Positions 1 to 5,717 of a DNA stretch of 7,405 bases are shown in pieces. The stretch is from Actinomycetota bacterium. GTDB lineage: Bacteria; Actinomycetota; Acidimicrobiia; Acidimicrobiales; Palsa-688. The stretch covers positions 1 to 7,405 of the forward strand of contig JAMDDF010000035.1 in assembly GCA_023489205.1 (NCBI GenBank), written 5' to 3'. The notes beneath the pieces are model-generated. The model made no database searches. It was not told the origin of the DNA and worked only from the letters and a program-made list of their open reading frames with translations. Both the position numbers and the translations under genes were made by a program. Each line of letters starts with the position of its first letter. Position 1 is the stretch's first letter.

Positions 1-317
1 GGGGCCCACGGAACAAGTCGTCAAAGTGGTCTTCCGAAGCTTTCAGCAGCCGGAGAGGGACACCGAGGAGGTACACGGGCTGGAGGGTGCCCGCTGGCAA
101 AGCGTCAAACTTGGCTCGGCCAAAGCCAGTGCCCCACCCGCTCGAAGATCCCAACCTAAAGCTCATGTCAACGTATCACATACCCACAAAACCCGGCCAT
201 CGACCCATGATCTCGCGCGACAAGCACAAAAGGCACGCCGGCGCCACACCATCGTCCCAAAACCACGACCAGGAGGGCCAATGGGCTAGCACGAGGAGCG
301 AGGAGTACGCTATCGAC
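1..317. other. Upstream stretch without a recognisable gene
   Basis: No gene is supported here. All three forward frames are open for part of the stretch, but their translations are low-complexity, rich in Pro, Arg, Lys and Ser, and match no family I know. Roughly 145-270 is visibly poorer in G and richer in A and C than the flanking coding DNA, as expected of an intergenic region. The frame of the downstream F420 gene stays open across the stretch, with possible starts at 87 (GTG), 165 (ATG) and 207 (ATG). None of these has a well-placed ribosome binding site, and the resulting extension looks non-coding. The first ~80 bases could be the tail of an upstream gene, but nothing identifies one. 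No tRNA, terminator hairpin or repeat was seen. Confidence 0.5.
271..289 (+). promoter_or_regulatory. Shine-Dalgarno-like AGGAGG followed by ATG GGC TAG
   Basis: AGGAGG at 271-276 is the best ribosome binding sequence in this area and sits four bases before an ATG at 281. That ATG is out of frame with the F420 gene and hits TAG after one sense codon. Removing one G from the GGG run at 283-285 would give an N-terminus Met-Ala-Ser-Thr-Arg-Ser-Glu-Glu that continues directly into the F420 protein. This may therefore be the true start with a one-base sequence error or mutation, or a start-stop leader. A chance match is also possible. Confidence 0.4.
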
Positions 318-1475
318 GTGACTTTGACCGAGGCACGCCACGCGCCCGAAAGGTGGAAAGCTGAGTGGGCGGAGCTGTACTCCGAAGTCGTGACCACAGG
401 GCTGTGCACGGGGTGCGCTTCGTGCATAATTGCCTGCCCCCACGACGTGCTCGGCTACAGGACCGAAGAGGGTGCTTACAAGCCCTTCCACCTCGAAGAA
501 GAGCTCGGGCCCGGTGGGTGTACCCACGGCCTGCGTGGCTGCACGAGCTGTACACGTGCTTGCCCCCGCTTTAGGGATTGGGAAATAGAAGCCGACAACT
601 TCCTTTTCGGCCGCACCAGGGAACCTGAAGAGCAGCCCGGCATGCAAAGGTCAGTACTGGTTGCGCGCTCCACCGACCCAGAGCTCCGGGCGGTCGGCCA
701 AGACGGCGGGGTTGTTTCTGGCATCTTGGTCTGGTGCCTCGAGCACGGCCGCATCGACGCCGCCCTCGTTTCGAGCCTGGAGGGCGACGGGACGAGCTGG
801 AAAGCCGTGCCGGCGGTCGCCCGTACCCGCGCCGAAGTGATCGCGACAGCCGGGAGCCGTTACACCTATTCGGCGAACACCCTCGCCTACGCTGAAGCTG
901 TCGCCGGTGGCGCCGAGCGCATAGCCCTCGTAGGCATGGGGTGCCAGACCTCGGCCCCGGTCGTGATGAAAGCTCGCAAAGCCGGCAAGGTCGGGCGGCG
1001 CCTTGGCTTCTCGATCGGGCTCATGTGCTCAAAGACCTTCGACGACTCGATCTTCGAAGAGTTCTTCGAAGCTCGTTATGGCATCCGCCGCCAAGACATA
1101 TCCAAGATCAACATCAAAGGCGTCTTCCAGATCTGGCTGCGCGACGGCTCTTACCGGGAGGTGCCTCTCAAAGAGGGCCGTGCCTGGACCCGAGAGGGCT
1201 GCAAGTCCTGCCCCGACTTTTCCGCCGAGCACGCTGACATCTCTGCCGGGGGCATAGGCGAGCTGTCTGGCTGGACGCTCACGGTCGTGCGCAGCGAGCA
1301 GGGCCAAGAGGTGATCGACGAGATGCTCGCCGGCGGCGCCCTCGAAGCGCGCCCGGGCGAAGACGACCCCAAGGCGCTCGACCTCATGCGGAGGTTGTCT
1401 ACTACCTCGCGCCGGCGTTGGCCCGATTTCGCACCGGCCGCACCTCGCCTTGGCGTGCCGCCCCGAAAAGCCTGA
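318..1475 (+). CDS. Coenzyme F420 hydrogenase/dehydrogenase beta subunit family iron-sulfur flavoprotein
   Basis: This belongs to the FrhB family. Its members carry FAD and [4Fe-4S] clusters and pass electrons between reduced coenzyme F420 and a partner protein; here the partner and substrate are unknown, and the protein is probably cytoplasmic. Numbering from GTG 318 (385 residues), two cluster motifs are visible: C30-x2-C33-x2-C36-x3-C40-P, and C68 with C75-x2-C78-x3-C82-P. The FrhB N-terminal region follows (about 100-155, with GQDGG). The C-terminal domain has the GSRYTYSAN, GMGCQTS and LMCSKTF segments, a KINIKG strand, and a late Cys pair in GCKSCPDF followed by AEHADIS. The length exceeds that of archaeal FrhB because of the extra cluster region. 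The start is uncertain: GTG 318 has GAGGAG 12 bases upstream, and TACGCT at 306-311 could serve as a -10 for a leaderless message. The stop is doubled (TGA TAG). No hydrogenase or dehydrogenase subunit is adjacent. The family call is strong; the physiological reaction is not known. Confidence 0.88.
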   Translation: MTLTEARHAPERWKAEWAELYSEVVTTGLCTGCASCIIACPHDVLGYRTEEGAYKPFHLEEELGPGGCTHGLRGCTSCTRACPRFRDWEIEADNFLFGRTREPEEQPGMQRSVLVARSTDPELRAVGQDGGVVSGILVWCLEHGRIDAALVSSLEGDGTSWKAVPAVARTRAEVIATAGSRYTYSANTLAYAEAVAGGAERIALVGMGCQTSAPVVMKARKAGKVGRRLGFSIGLMCSKTFDDSIFEEFFEARYGIRRQDISKINIKGVFQIWLRDGSYREVPLKEGRAWTREGCKSCPDFSAEHADISAGGIGELSGWTLTVVRSEQGQEVIDEMLAGGALEARPGEDDPKALDLMRRLSTTSRRRWPDFAPAAPRLGVPPRKA

Positions 1476-1481
1476 TAGGTT
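1473..1481 (+). promoter_or_regulatory. Possible extended -10 promoter for the bS22 gene
   Basis: TGATAGGTT fits the actinobacterial extended -10 pattern TGnTAnnnT. Transcription would begin around 1487-1488 and leave a leader of only about five bases before the ATG at 1493. That fits the lack of a clear Shine-Dalgarno sequence in front of this gene. No convincing -35 was found: TTGGCG at 1450-1455 is 20 bases away, which is too far for an ideal spacer. The element overlaps the doubled stop codon of the F420 gene, so co-transcription with that gene remains an alternative. Confidence 0.25.
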
Positions 1482-1492
1482 AACGGCCCGCC

Positions 1493-1591
1493 ATGGGATC
1501 ACTGATCAAAAAGCGTCGCAAGCGGATGCGCAAGAAGAAGCACAAGAAGATGTTGAAGGCCACTCGCTGGCAAAGGCGGGCCGGCAAGTAA
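1493..1591 (+). CDS. Small-subunit ribosomal protein bS22 (AURKAIP1/COX24 domain), 32 aa
   Basis: This is a 32-residue protein in which 17 residues are Lys or Arg. It begins MGSLIKKRRKRMRKKKHKK and ends TRWQRRAGK. The MGS-(V/L)-IKKRRKRM-x-KKKH core is the hallmark of the AURKAIP1/COX24 family, whose actinobacterial members were found as protein bS22 in the mycobacterial 30S subunit, close to the decoding region. It therefore probably binds 16S rRNA in the mature small subunit. The length is normal for the family. It starts 17 bases after the stop of the F420 gene, has no obvious ribosome binding site, and may have its own promoter. It converges on ispE with a 16-base gap. It is not related to the enterobacterial protein also called S22 (Sra). 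The very short length and extreme composition make it easy for gene finders to miss. Confidence 0.92.
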   Translation: MGSLIKKRRKRMRKKKHKKMLKATRWQRRAGK

Positions 1592-1607
1592 ATGTAGTGG
1601 CGAGCGC

Positions 1608-2414
1608 CTATTGCGGGCGGGCCGCCCTGACCACTACCCTCCCGTCGCCGGGCCACTCTCCCCGCACCCACCAGGTGGACCCGCTCCCGGCCAGGATCGG
1701 CTGCTCGCCCGTTGCGTTGCCCAGTCGGTCTCGCCACTGCGCGAGGCGAGGCTCCACCCGAAGTGCCGCCGGCTCCAGGTCGTTGGGGCCCTGCGAGCTA
1801 GTGCGCACTGACTGGAGCTGGTCCCAGGCGGCGTAGACCGCCGCCGTAGAGACCCCGAACGGGGGTATGAGCAACGTGTACGCGCTGCCTGCCAACTCCC
1901 CGAACGGCAGCACCGACAGCTCCTCCCCCGTCCCACCGACCCTCGCGCGGCCCCCGCCGGCCAGGCAGAAGGGCACGTCTGAGCCTAGCTTCGAAGCAAG
2001 CTCGAGCGCCTTGGCAGCGCTGAGGGGTGCCGAGCACCGGTCGCCAAAGCCGCCTTCAACAGGGTGGCGGGTGCTCGCCCAGCGCAGCACTGCGGCCGCG
2101 TCCGCGGAGCCTCCCCCAAGACCAGCACCCGCCGGGACCCTCTTTACCAAACGCACCCTGGCCCGGGCCCCGACGAGCTCAAGCGCGCGCGCCACCAGGT
2201 TTGTCCCGTCAGTGGGGACGTGCCCGTGACCACGAAGGCTCGCTCCCCCGTCGACCACCTCCAAGCCCTCACCAGGCCAGAACTCCAGCGTGTCGGCCAA
2301 GTCCACGTTGACCATCTCAGCGTCCAGGAGGTGGTAGCCGTCGGCGCGGACCCCGACGACGCGGAGGGACAAGGTGAGCTTCGCGAGCGCTCGTAGCCGG
2401 CAGGGACCGTTCAC
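1608..2414 (-). CDS. ispE: 4-diphosphocytidyl-2-C-methyl-D-erythritol kinase
   Basis: This GHMP-superfamily kinase phosphorylates the 2-hydroxyl of CDP-methylerythritol with ATP. It is a cytoplasmic step of the non-mevalonate (MEP) route to isoprenoid precursors. Numbering from the GTG at 2414 (268 residues): ALAKLTLSLRV with K12 in the catalytic Lys position, then ADGYH; the ATP-binding loop PAGAGLGGGSADAA at 94-107; GSDVPF with catalytic D146; and a third GHMP motif, LAGSGSTWWV, near 241-250. Residues 115-131 form a loop that looks longer than usual, while the C-terminal tail is short. The total is somewhat below the usual 280-310. The start is fixed by a GTGA overlap with the rsmA stop, and the conserved ALAKLTLSL strand begins at residue 9. 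The frame stays open upstream to 2585, but that is a shadow of rsmA. It is the last gene of the leftward operon. Confidence 0.95.
   Translation of the reverse strand: MNGPCRLRALAKLTLSLRVVGVRADGYHLLDAEMVNVDLADTLEFWPGEGLEVVDGGASLRGHGHVPTDGTNLVARALELVGARARVRLVKRVPAGAGLGGGSADAAAVLRWASTRHPVEGGFGDRCSAPLSAAKALELASKLGSDVPFCLAGGGRARVGGTGEELSVLPFGELAGSAYTLLIPPFGVSTAAVYAAWDQLQSVRTSSQGPNDLEPAALRVEPRLAQWRDRLGNATGEQPILAGSGSTWWVRGEWPGDGRVVVRAARPQ
2411..2414 (-). promoter_or_regulatory. GTGA stop/start overlap, rsmA to ispE
   Basis: The minus strand reads GTGA, so the TGA stop of rsmA overlaps the GTG start of ispE. No strong ribosome binding site precedes it; only purine-rich patches such as GGGGTGG are present. 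ispE translation therefore probably depends on ribosomes finishing rsmA. Confidence 0.75.
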
Positions 2415-3334
2415 GACCTGCCCGCACCACCCCGGACAGCAGCACCTTGTACCCCGCTTTGTACCCCGCTTTGTACCCCGCTTTGTACAAAGCCTGCCCG
2501 CCACGCGGCGCCGGCAAGCCTCCCCCAGTCGAGGACCGAGAGCTGCTCGGCGCGCGCCTCGGGGGCGACGCCTGCATCGCGCCATACCCCTTCAGGCAGC
2601 CCGAAACTGGCGAGCGCCCTGCGCAACATCTTGCGCCGTTGCGCAAAGCCCGCCCTCACGAGCACGAACAACTGGTCGGCCGGGACGACAGCTGGGTCGA
2701 CCGCCGGGTCGCGACGGCGTACTAACTGGACCAAAGCGGAGCTCACTCTGGGCCTCGGCAGGAACACCGACGCCGGTACCTGGCCTAGGAGCTGCGCCTC
2801 TGCCCAGTAAGCCACCTTCACAGAGACCGCCCCATAGGCGTGGCTGCCCGGTCGAGCGGCGAGGCGCTCGGCGACCTCGCGTTGGACCATGACGAGCATC
2901 CTCTTTACCTGGGGGACACGGTCGAGCAGGTCGGCAACCAGCGGCGTCGCAATGTTGTAGGGGAGGTTGGCAACGAGCGCCCATGGCCCTGGGGGCCAGA
3001 GCAGGCGCTCCCAGTCCAAGCACATCGCGTCCGCCTCGACCACCCGCACCGCTACGGCGGGCACCCGCTCGCTAAGGACCTCTCGCAGAGCACCGACGAG
3101 CGCCGGGTCCCGCTCTACTGCAGTGACCTCGGCACCAGCCTCGGCAAGCACCAATGTGAGCGAGCCCAAGCCCGCACCGACCTCGACCACGCGCTCGCCG
3201 GGCCCGACACCGGCCAGGCGTACTACCCGGCGCGCCGTGTTGGCGTCCACGACAAAGTTCTGGCCAAGGGCGCGGCTCGGCCGGATGTGGTGCTCACCAA
3301 GCAGCAGGCTCACCTGTGAAGCCGACAGCGTCAC
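2411..3334 (-). CDS. rsmA: 16S rRNA (adenine(1518)-N6/adenine(1519)-N6)-dimethyltransferase
   Basis: This is RsmA (KsgA), which uses S-adenosylmethionine to dimethylate two adjacent adenines in helix 45 of 16S rRNA late in 30S assembly. Numbering from the GTG at 3334 (307 residues): GQNF at 24-27; the SAM-binding loop EVGAGLG at 51-57; acidic E74 at the end of strand 2; D102; and the catalytic NLPYNI at 123-128. FLPRPRVSSALV and the RAGFAQRRKMLRRAL helix lie further on, and EQLSVLDWGRLA marks the usual end of the C-terminal domain. About 26 extra residues follow, including three VQSG repeats (283-294) encoded by a 12-bp tandem repeat. This explains a length above the usual 270-290. The start is chosen for its GTGA overlap with the tatD stop and because the family homology begins soon after it. 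Mycobacteria carry rpfB between tatD and this gene; here nothing intervenes. Confidence 0.95.
   Translation of the reverse strand: MTLSASQVSLLLGEHHIRPSRALGQNFVVDANTARRVVRLAGVGPGERVVEVGAGLGSLTLVLAEAGAEVTAVERDPALVGALREVLSERVPAVAVRVVEADAMCLDWERLLWPPGPWALVANLPYNIATPLVADLLDRVPQVKRMLVMVQREVAERLAARPGSHAYGAVSVKVAYWAEAQLLGQVPASVFLPRPRVSSALVQLVRRRDPAVDPAVVPADQLFVLVRAGFAQRRKMLRRALASFGLPEGVWRDAGVAPEARAEQLSVLDWGRLAGAAWRAGFVQSGVQSGVQSGVQGAAVRGGAGRS
2447..2488. repeat. 12-bp tandem repeat, 3.5 copies, in the 3' end of rsmA
   Basis: The unit TTGTACCCCGCT is present three times without mismatch (2447-2458, 2459-2470, 2471-2482), followed by a half copy TTGTAC (2483-2488). Because the unit is a multiple of three, it stays in frame in rsmA and encodes VQSG repeats, so copy number could change without breaking the gene. 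It lies 33-74 bases upstream of the ispE start on the coding strand. It lies beyond the conserved RsmA fold, so the peptide is probably a flexible tail. A variable-number repeat is plausible but cannot be shown from one sequence. Confidence 0.9.
2481..2492. repeat. Perfect 12-bp palindrome CTTTGTACAAAG
   Basis: CTTTGTACAAAG equals its own reverse complement. It sits at the edge of the 12-bp tandem array, sharing the TTGTAC core of the repeat unit. It could be a protein-binding dyad or simply the seed from which the array grew. It lies inside rsmA coding sequence, and no neighbouring promoter was seen, so a regulatory role is only a possibility. Confidence 0.4.
3331..3334 (-). promoter_or_regulatory. 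GTGA stop/start overlap, tatD to rsmA
   Basis: The TGA stop of tatD overlaps the GTG start of rsmA as GTGA on the minus strand. No clear Shine-Dalgarno sequence precedes the GTG, so rsmA is probably translated by coupling to tatD. It has the same arrangement as the rsmA-ispE junction. Confidence 0.75.
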
Positions 3335-4182
3335 GACAGGGGCGGCCTTGGCCTGGCCTGCCCCAGGCCGAACACCTCCTCGGCCGCGGCCCAAGTCGCC
3401 TGCTCGACCTCCTCTACTGCTACCCTCTTTGCGGCGGCCACCGCCTCCCCCACTAGAGGGACGAACTTGGGGGCGTTGGGCTTGCCGCGGTGGGGCACTG
3501 GGGCAAGATAGGGCGAGTCCGTCTCCACCAATAGCCGGTCAGCCGGGCACAGGGACGCCGCCTCACGGACCTCGCCGGCGTTTTTGAAGGTGACGATCCC
3601 GCTGAAAGAGAGCCACGCCCCCATGTCGAGCGCCCTCAGCGCCTCGGCCGGGCCACCGGTAAAGCAGTGGAAGACCGTGTGCTCAGGTGCGCCAGCGCTG
3701 CGCAGGATGTCGAAGGTGTCGTCCCATGCCTGGCGCGTGTGGATGACGAGCGCGAGGCCGTACCGGCGGGCCAGGGCGACCTGAGCTGCGAAAGCTTCGC
3801 GCTGAGCGCTCCTTGGGGAAAGGTCGTAGTGGTAGTCGAGCCCGCACTCCCCGATGCCCACCAGCTTCGCTTGACCTGCCACAAGCCGTTCCACTGTCCC
3901 CACGCCGGCGGAAGCGTCGTGAGGGTGGAGGCCGACGGTCGCCCACACGCCATCGTTGGCCGCAGCTAGTGCGAGGGCTGCCTCAGACTGTGCAGCGTCG
4001 GTACCCACGGTCACGAGCCTGGTCACTCCGGCGTCCCTCGCCTCCTTTATCGCCGCCCTGGCTCGCGTCCCCAGGTCCTCGGGCCCAGGCTCCTCTCCTA
4101 AGCGAGGGTCCCTAGCCTCGCCCGAGGCCAGCTTGGGCCCTGGCCCCTCCCACTGGAGGTGGCAGTGGCTGTCGCACCACAT
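3331..4182 (-). CDS. tatD: TatD family metal-dependent hydrolase (DNase)
   Basis: This is a TIM-barrel amidohydrolase-like nuclease; studied TatD proteins are metal-dependent 3'-5' exonucleases linked to DNA repair, but the substrate here is unproven. All metal ligands are present in the 283-residue product: H6 and H8 in DSHCHL, E112 in GIGECGLDYHY, H148 in VIHTR, H172 in FHCFTGG and D222 in ETDSPYLAP. The GLHPH motif is at 84-88. Between strand 1 and the first helix (about residues 11-38) lies a Gly/Pro/Glu-rich insertion that looks longer than in typical family members. The ATG start places DSHCHL at the very N-terminus, as expected. AGGGGG at 4194-4199 serves as a rather distant ribosome binding site. 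It starts 20 bases after metG and overlaps rsmA by four bases. Gene order metG-tatD-rsmA is typical of actinobacteria. Confidence 0.94.
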   Translation of the reverse strand: MWCDSHCHLQWEGPGPKLASGEARDPRLGEEPGPEDLGTRARAAIKEARDAGVTRLVTVGTDAAQSEAALALAAANDGVWATVGLHPHDASAGVGTVERLVAGQAKLVGIGECGLDYHYDLSPRSAQREAFAAQVALARRYGLALVIHTRQAWDDTFDILRSAGAPEHTVFHCFTGGPAEALRALDMGAWLSFSGIVTFKNAGEVREAASLCPADRLLVETDSPYLAPVPHRGKPNAPKFVPLVGEAVAAAKRVAVEEVEQATWAAAEEVFGLGQARPRPPLS

Positions 4183-4193
4183 CGTTGCCCGTA

Positions 4194-4199
4194 CCCCCT
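4194..4199 (-). promoter_or_regulatory. Ribosome binding site for tatD (AGGGGG)
   Basis: The minus strand reads AGGGGG eleven bases before the tatD ATG, inside the 20-base gap between metG and tatD. It is the clearest purine run available and supports the chosen start, although the spacing is longer than ideal. Confidence 0.5.
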
Positions 4200-4202
4200 A
4201 GC

Positions 4203-5708
4203 TCAGTCGCGCCGGCGAGGGAAGAGCGGTGCGCCCCTTACGACAGGCAAGCCTCCTGGGTAACCGCCCCAGAGGGCCGCCTCGGGGAGGCGTGCTTGCG
4301 ATATGGGCTGGGTCAGGCCGATACGCCGCCATATCTCAGCCGAAGCACGCGTGAGCGCGGGGCTCGCGAGGACGGCCACGATGCGCAGCACCTCGAGCGC
4401 GTCCCCAAGGACGGCGTCGACTCCCGGCCCAGGCTCAGCCTTCCAGGGTTCGGCCTCTTCGAGGGCTGCGTTGGCCGCCCGTACCAGGCGCCAAGGCGCC
4501 TCCAGGGCCTCGCTCGGGGCGACTCGTCCCCAGGCGGCCGCCGCAGCGTCGTAGACCTCGGCCGCGAGCGGTGCCAGAGGGCTGTCCTTGCGCGGTGCTG
4601 GCCCGACCCCACCGCACTTTTGCGCCACGACCGCGCCCACCCTTGCCAAAAGATTGCCGAGGTTATTTGCCAGGTCCGCGTTGTAACGAGCAGTCATGCC
4701 TTCGTAAGAGAACTCGCCGTCTGGGCCAAAGCTCTGGTCGCGCAGGAAGTGGTAACGGTAGCCATCGACGCCGAAGTCGGCCACGAGGTCGGCCGGCGCT
4801 ATCTGGTTGAACGCCGTCTTGGACATCTTTTCGCCGCGGACGAGCAAGTACCCGTGGACCGACACCCTCCGGGGAGGATCGATGCCGGCGGCCATGCACA
4901 GCGCCGGCCAGTACACGCAGTGAAAACGCAGGATGTCCTTCCCAATCAAATGGTGCACGTAAGGCCACCACTTGGCGAAGCTGGCCTCGTCGGAGCCATA
5001 GCCCGCGACAGTCGCGTAGTTAATAAGCGCGTCGTACCACACATAAAAGACATGGCTGGGGTCCCAGGGCACGCGAACCCCCCAGTCGAGGGCTCTACGA
5101 GTTATAGAGATGTCCTGCAAGCCAGCCTTTATTATCCCGAGCGCCTCGTTGCGCCGGCTCTCGGGCGCGACCGCCTCGGGGCTGTCGGAGTACCACTCGA
5201 CCAGCCGGTCGGTGAACCCAGATAGCCGGAAGAAGTAGTTCTCCTCCGACATGAGCTCTACAGGCCGTTTGTGGATCGGGCACAGGCCGTCCACCAGGTC
5301 CGCTTCGGTGTAATAGGCCTCGCAGTCCACGCAGTAGAGGCCCTCGTAGGTGCCCGGGTATATCCAGCCGTTGTCGTAGACCGCCTGCATCAGGGCCTGC
5401 ACGGCGCGGTGGTGACGGGGCTCAGTAGTGCGAATGTAGTCGTCGTTGGAGATGTCGAGCAGAGCCCATGCTTCGCGGAACCTGGCGCTGAAGCGGTCGG
5501 CCTGCTCTTGAGGCGTGAGAGCGTTAGCCTCTGCTGCCCGCTGCACTTTGAGGCCGTGCTCGTCGGTGCCGGTCACAAAGAGCACCTCGTCACCACTGAG
5601 GCGGTGCCACCTGGCCAGGGCGTCGGCGGTGACAGTCGTGTAGGCGTGGCCGATGTGGGGCGCGTCGTTTACGTAGTAGATAGGCGTCGTCACATAAAAG
5701 CGGGCCAC
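4203..5708 (-). CDS. metG: Methionyl-tRNA synthetase
   Basis: This class I aminoacyl-tRNA synthetase charges tRNA-Met, including the initiator tRNA, with methionine in the cytoplasm. The 501-residue product shows HIGH at 18-21, the active-site TGTDEHG at 46-52, and a single zinc knuckle with ligands C126, C129, C143 and H146 (LYCVDC ... GLCPIH). YVWYDALINY (222-231), GKDILRFH (256-263) and KMSKT (294-298) follow; KMSKT is a known variant of KMSKS. The helical anticodon-binding domain begins around YNADLANNLGNLLARV. No C-terminal OB-fold tRNA-binding domain is present, as in the short actinobacterial and Thermus-like forms. The start is GTG: the conserved ARFYVTTPIYYVN follows immediately, and there is no in-frame ATG nearby. 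It lies nine bases after rsmI with no strong ribosome binding site, which suggests coupled translation within the operon. Confidence 0.97.
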   Translation of the reverse strand: MARFYVTTPIYYVNDAPHIGHAYTTVTADALARWHRLSGDEVLFVTGTDEHGLKVQRAAEANALTPQEQADRFSARFREAWALLDISNDDYIRTTEPRHHRAVQALMQAVYDNGWIYPGTYEGLYCVDCEAYYTEADLVDGLCPIHKRPVELMSEENYFFRLSGFTDRLVEWYSDSPEAVAPESRRNEALGIIKAGLQDISITRRALDWGVRVPWDPSHVFYVWYDALINYATVAGYGSDEASFAKWWPYVHHLIGKDILRFHCVYWPALCMAAGIDPPRRVSVHGYLLVRGEKMSKTAFNQIAPADLVADFGVDGYRYHFLRDQSFGPDGEFSYEGMTARYNADLANNLGNLLARVGAVVAQKCGGVGPAPRKDSPLAPLAAEVYDAAAAAWGRVAPSEALEAPWRLVRAANAALEEAEPWKAEPGPGVDAVLGDALEVLRIVAVLASPALTRASAEIWRRIGLTQPISQARLPEAALWGGYPGGLPVVRGAPLFPRRRD

Positions 5709-5717
5709 CGCGCAAGG

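Noticed and set aside
26..289. Plus-strand ORF of 87 codons ending at the out-of-frame TAG
   Set aside because: Basic, low-complexity translation with no recognisable motif. It may be chance in GC-rich DNA, though the first bases could be the tail of an upstream gene.
87..317. In-frame N-terminal extension of the F420 protein (starts at 87, 165 or 207)
   Set aside because: The translation is low-complexity and Pro/Lys/His-rich, none of the starts has a placed ribosome binding site, and the base composition looks intergenic. Family similarity appears only close to the first cysteine cluster.
1615..1627. GC-rich hairpin GGGCGGGCCGCCC as a terminator
   Set aside because: The stem is only about five pairs with a three-base loop, lies inside the ispE coding end, and has no T-run on either strand.
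2415..2585. Upstream extension of the ispE frame
   Set aside because: It overlaps rsmA, reads the tandem repeat as a TKRG-type low-complexity string, and precedes the conserved ispE N-terminus. The GTGA overlap at 2411-2414 is the better start.
3335..3394. Upstream extension of the rsmA frame into tatD
   Set aside because: It gives a Gly/Arg-rich peptide that is a shadow of the tatD C-terminus. RsmA homology starts after the GTG at 3334.
4185..5225. Long plus-strand ORF opposite metG (346 codons)
   Set aside because: It is a mirror of the metG reading frame in GC-rich DNA. Its translation lacks any family motif, while the minus strand encodes a complete MetRS.
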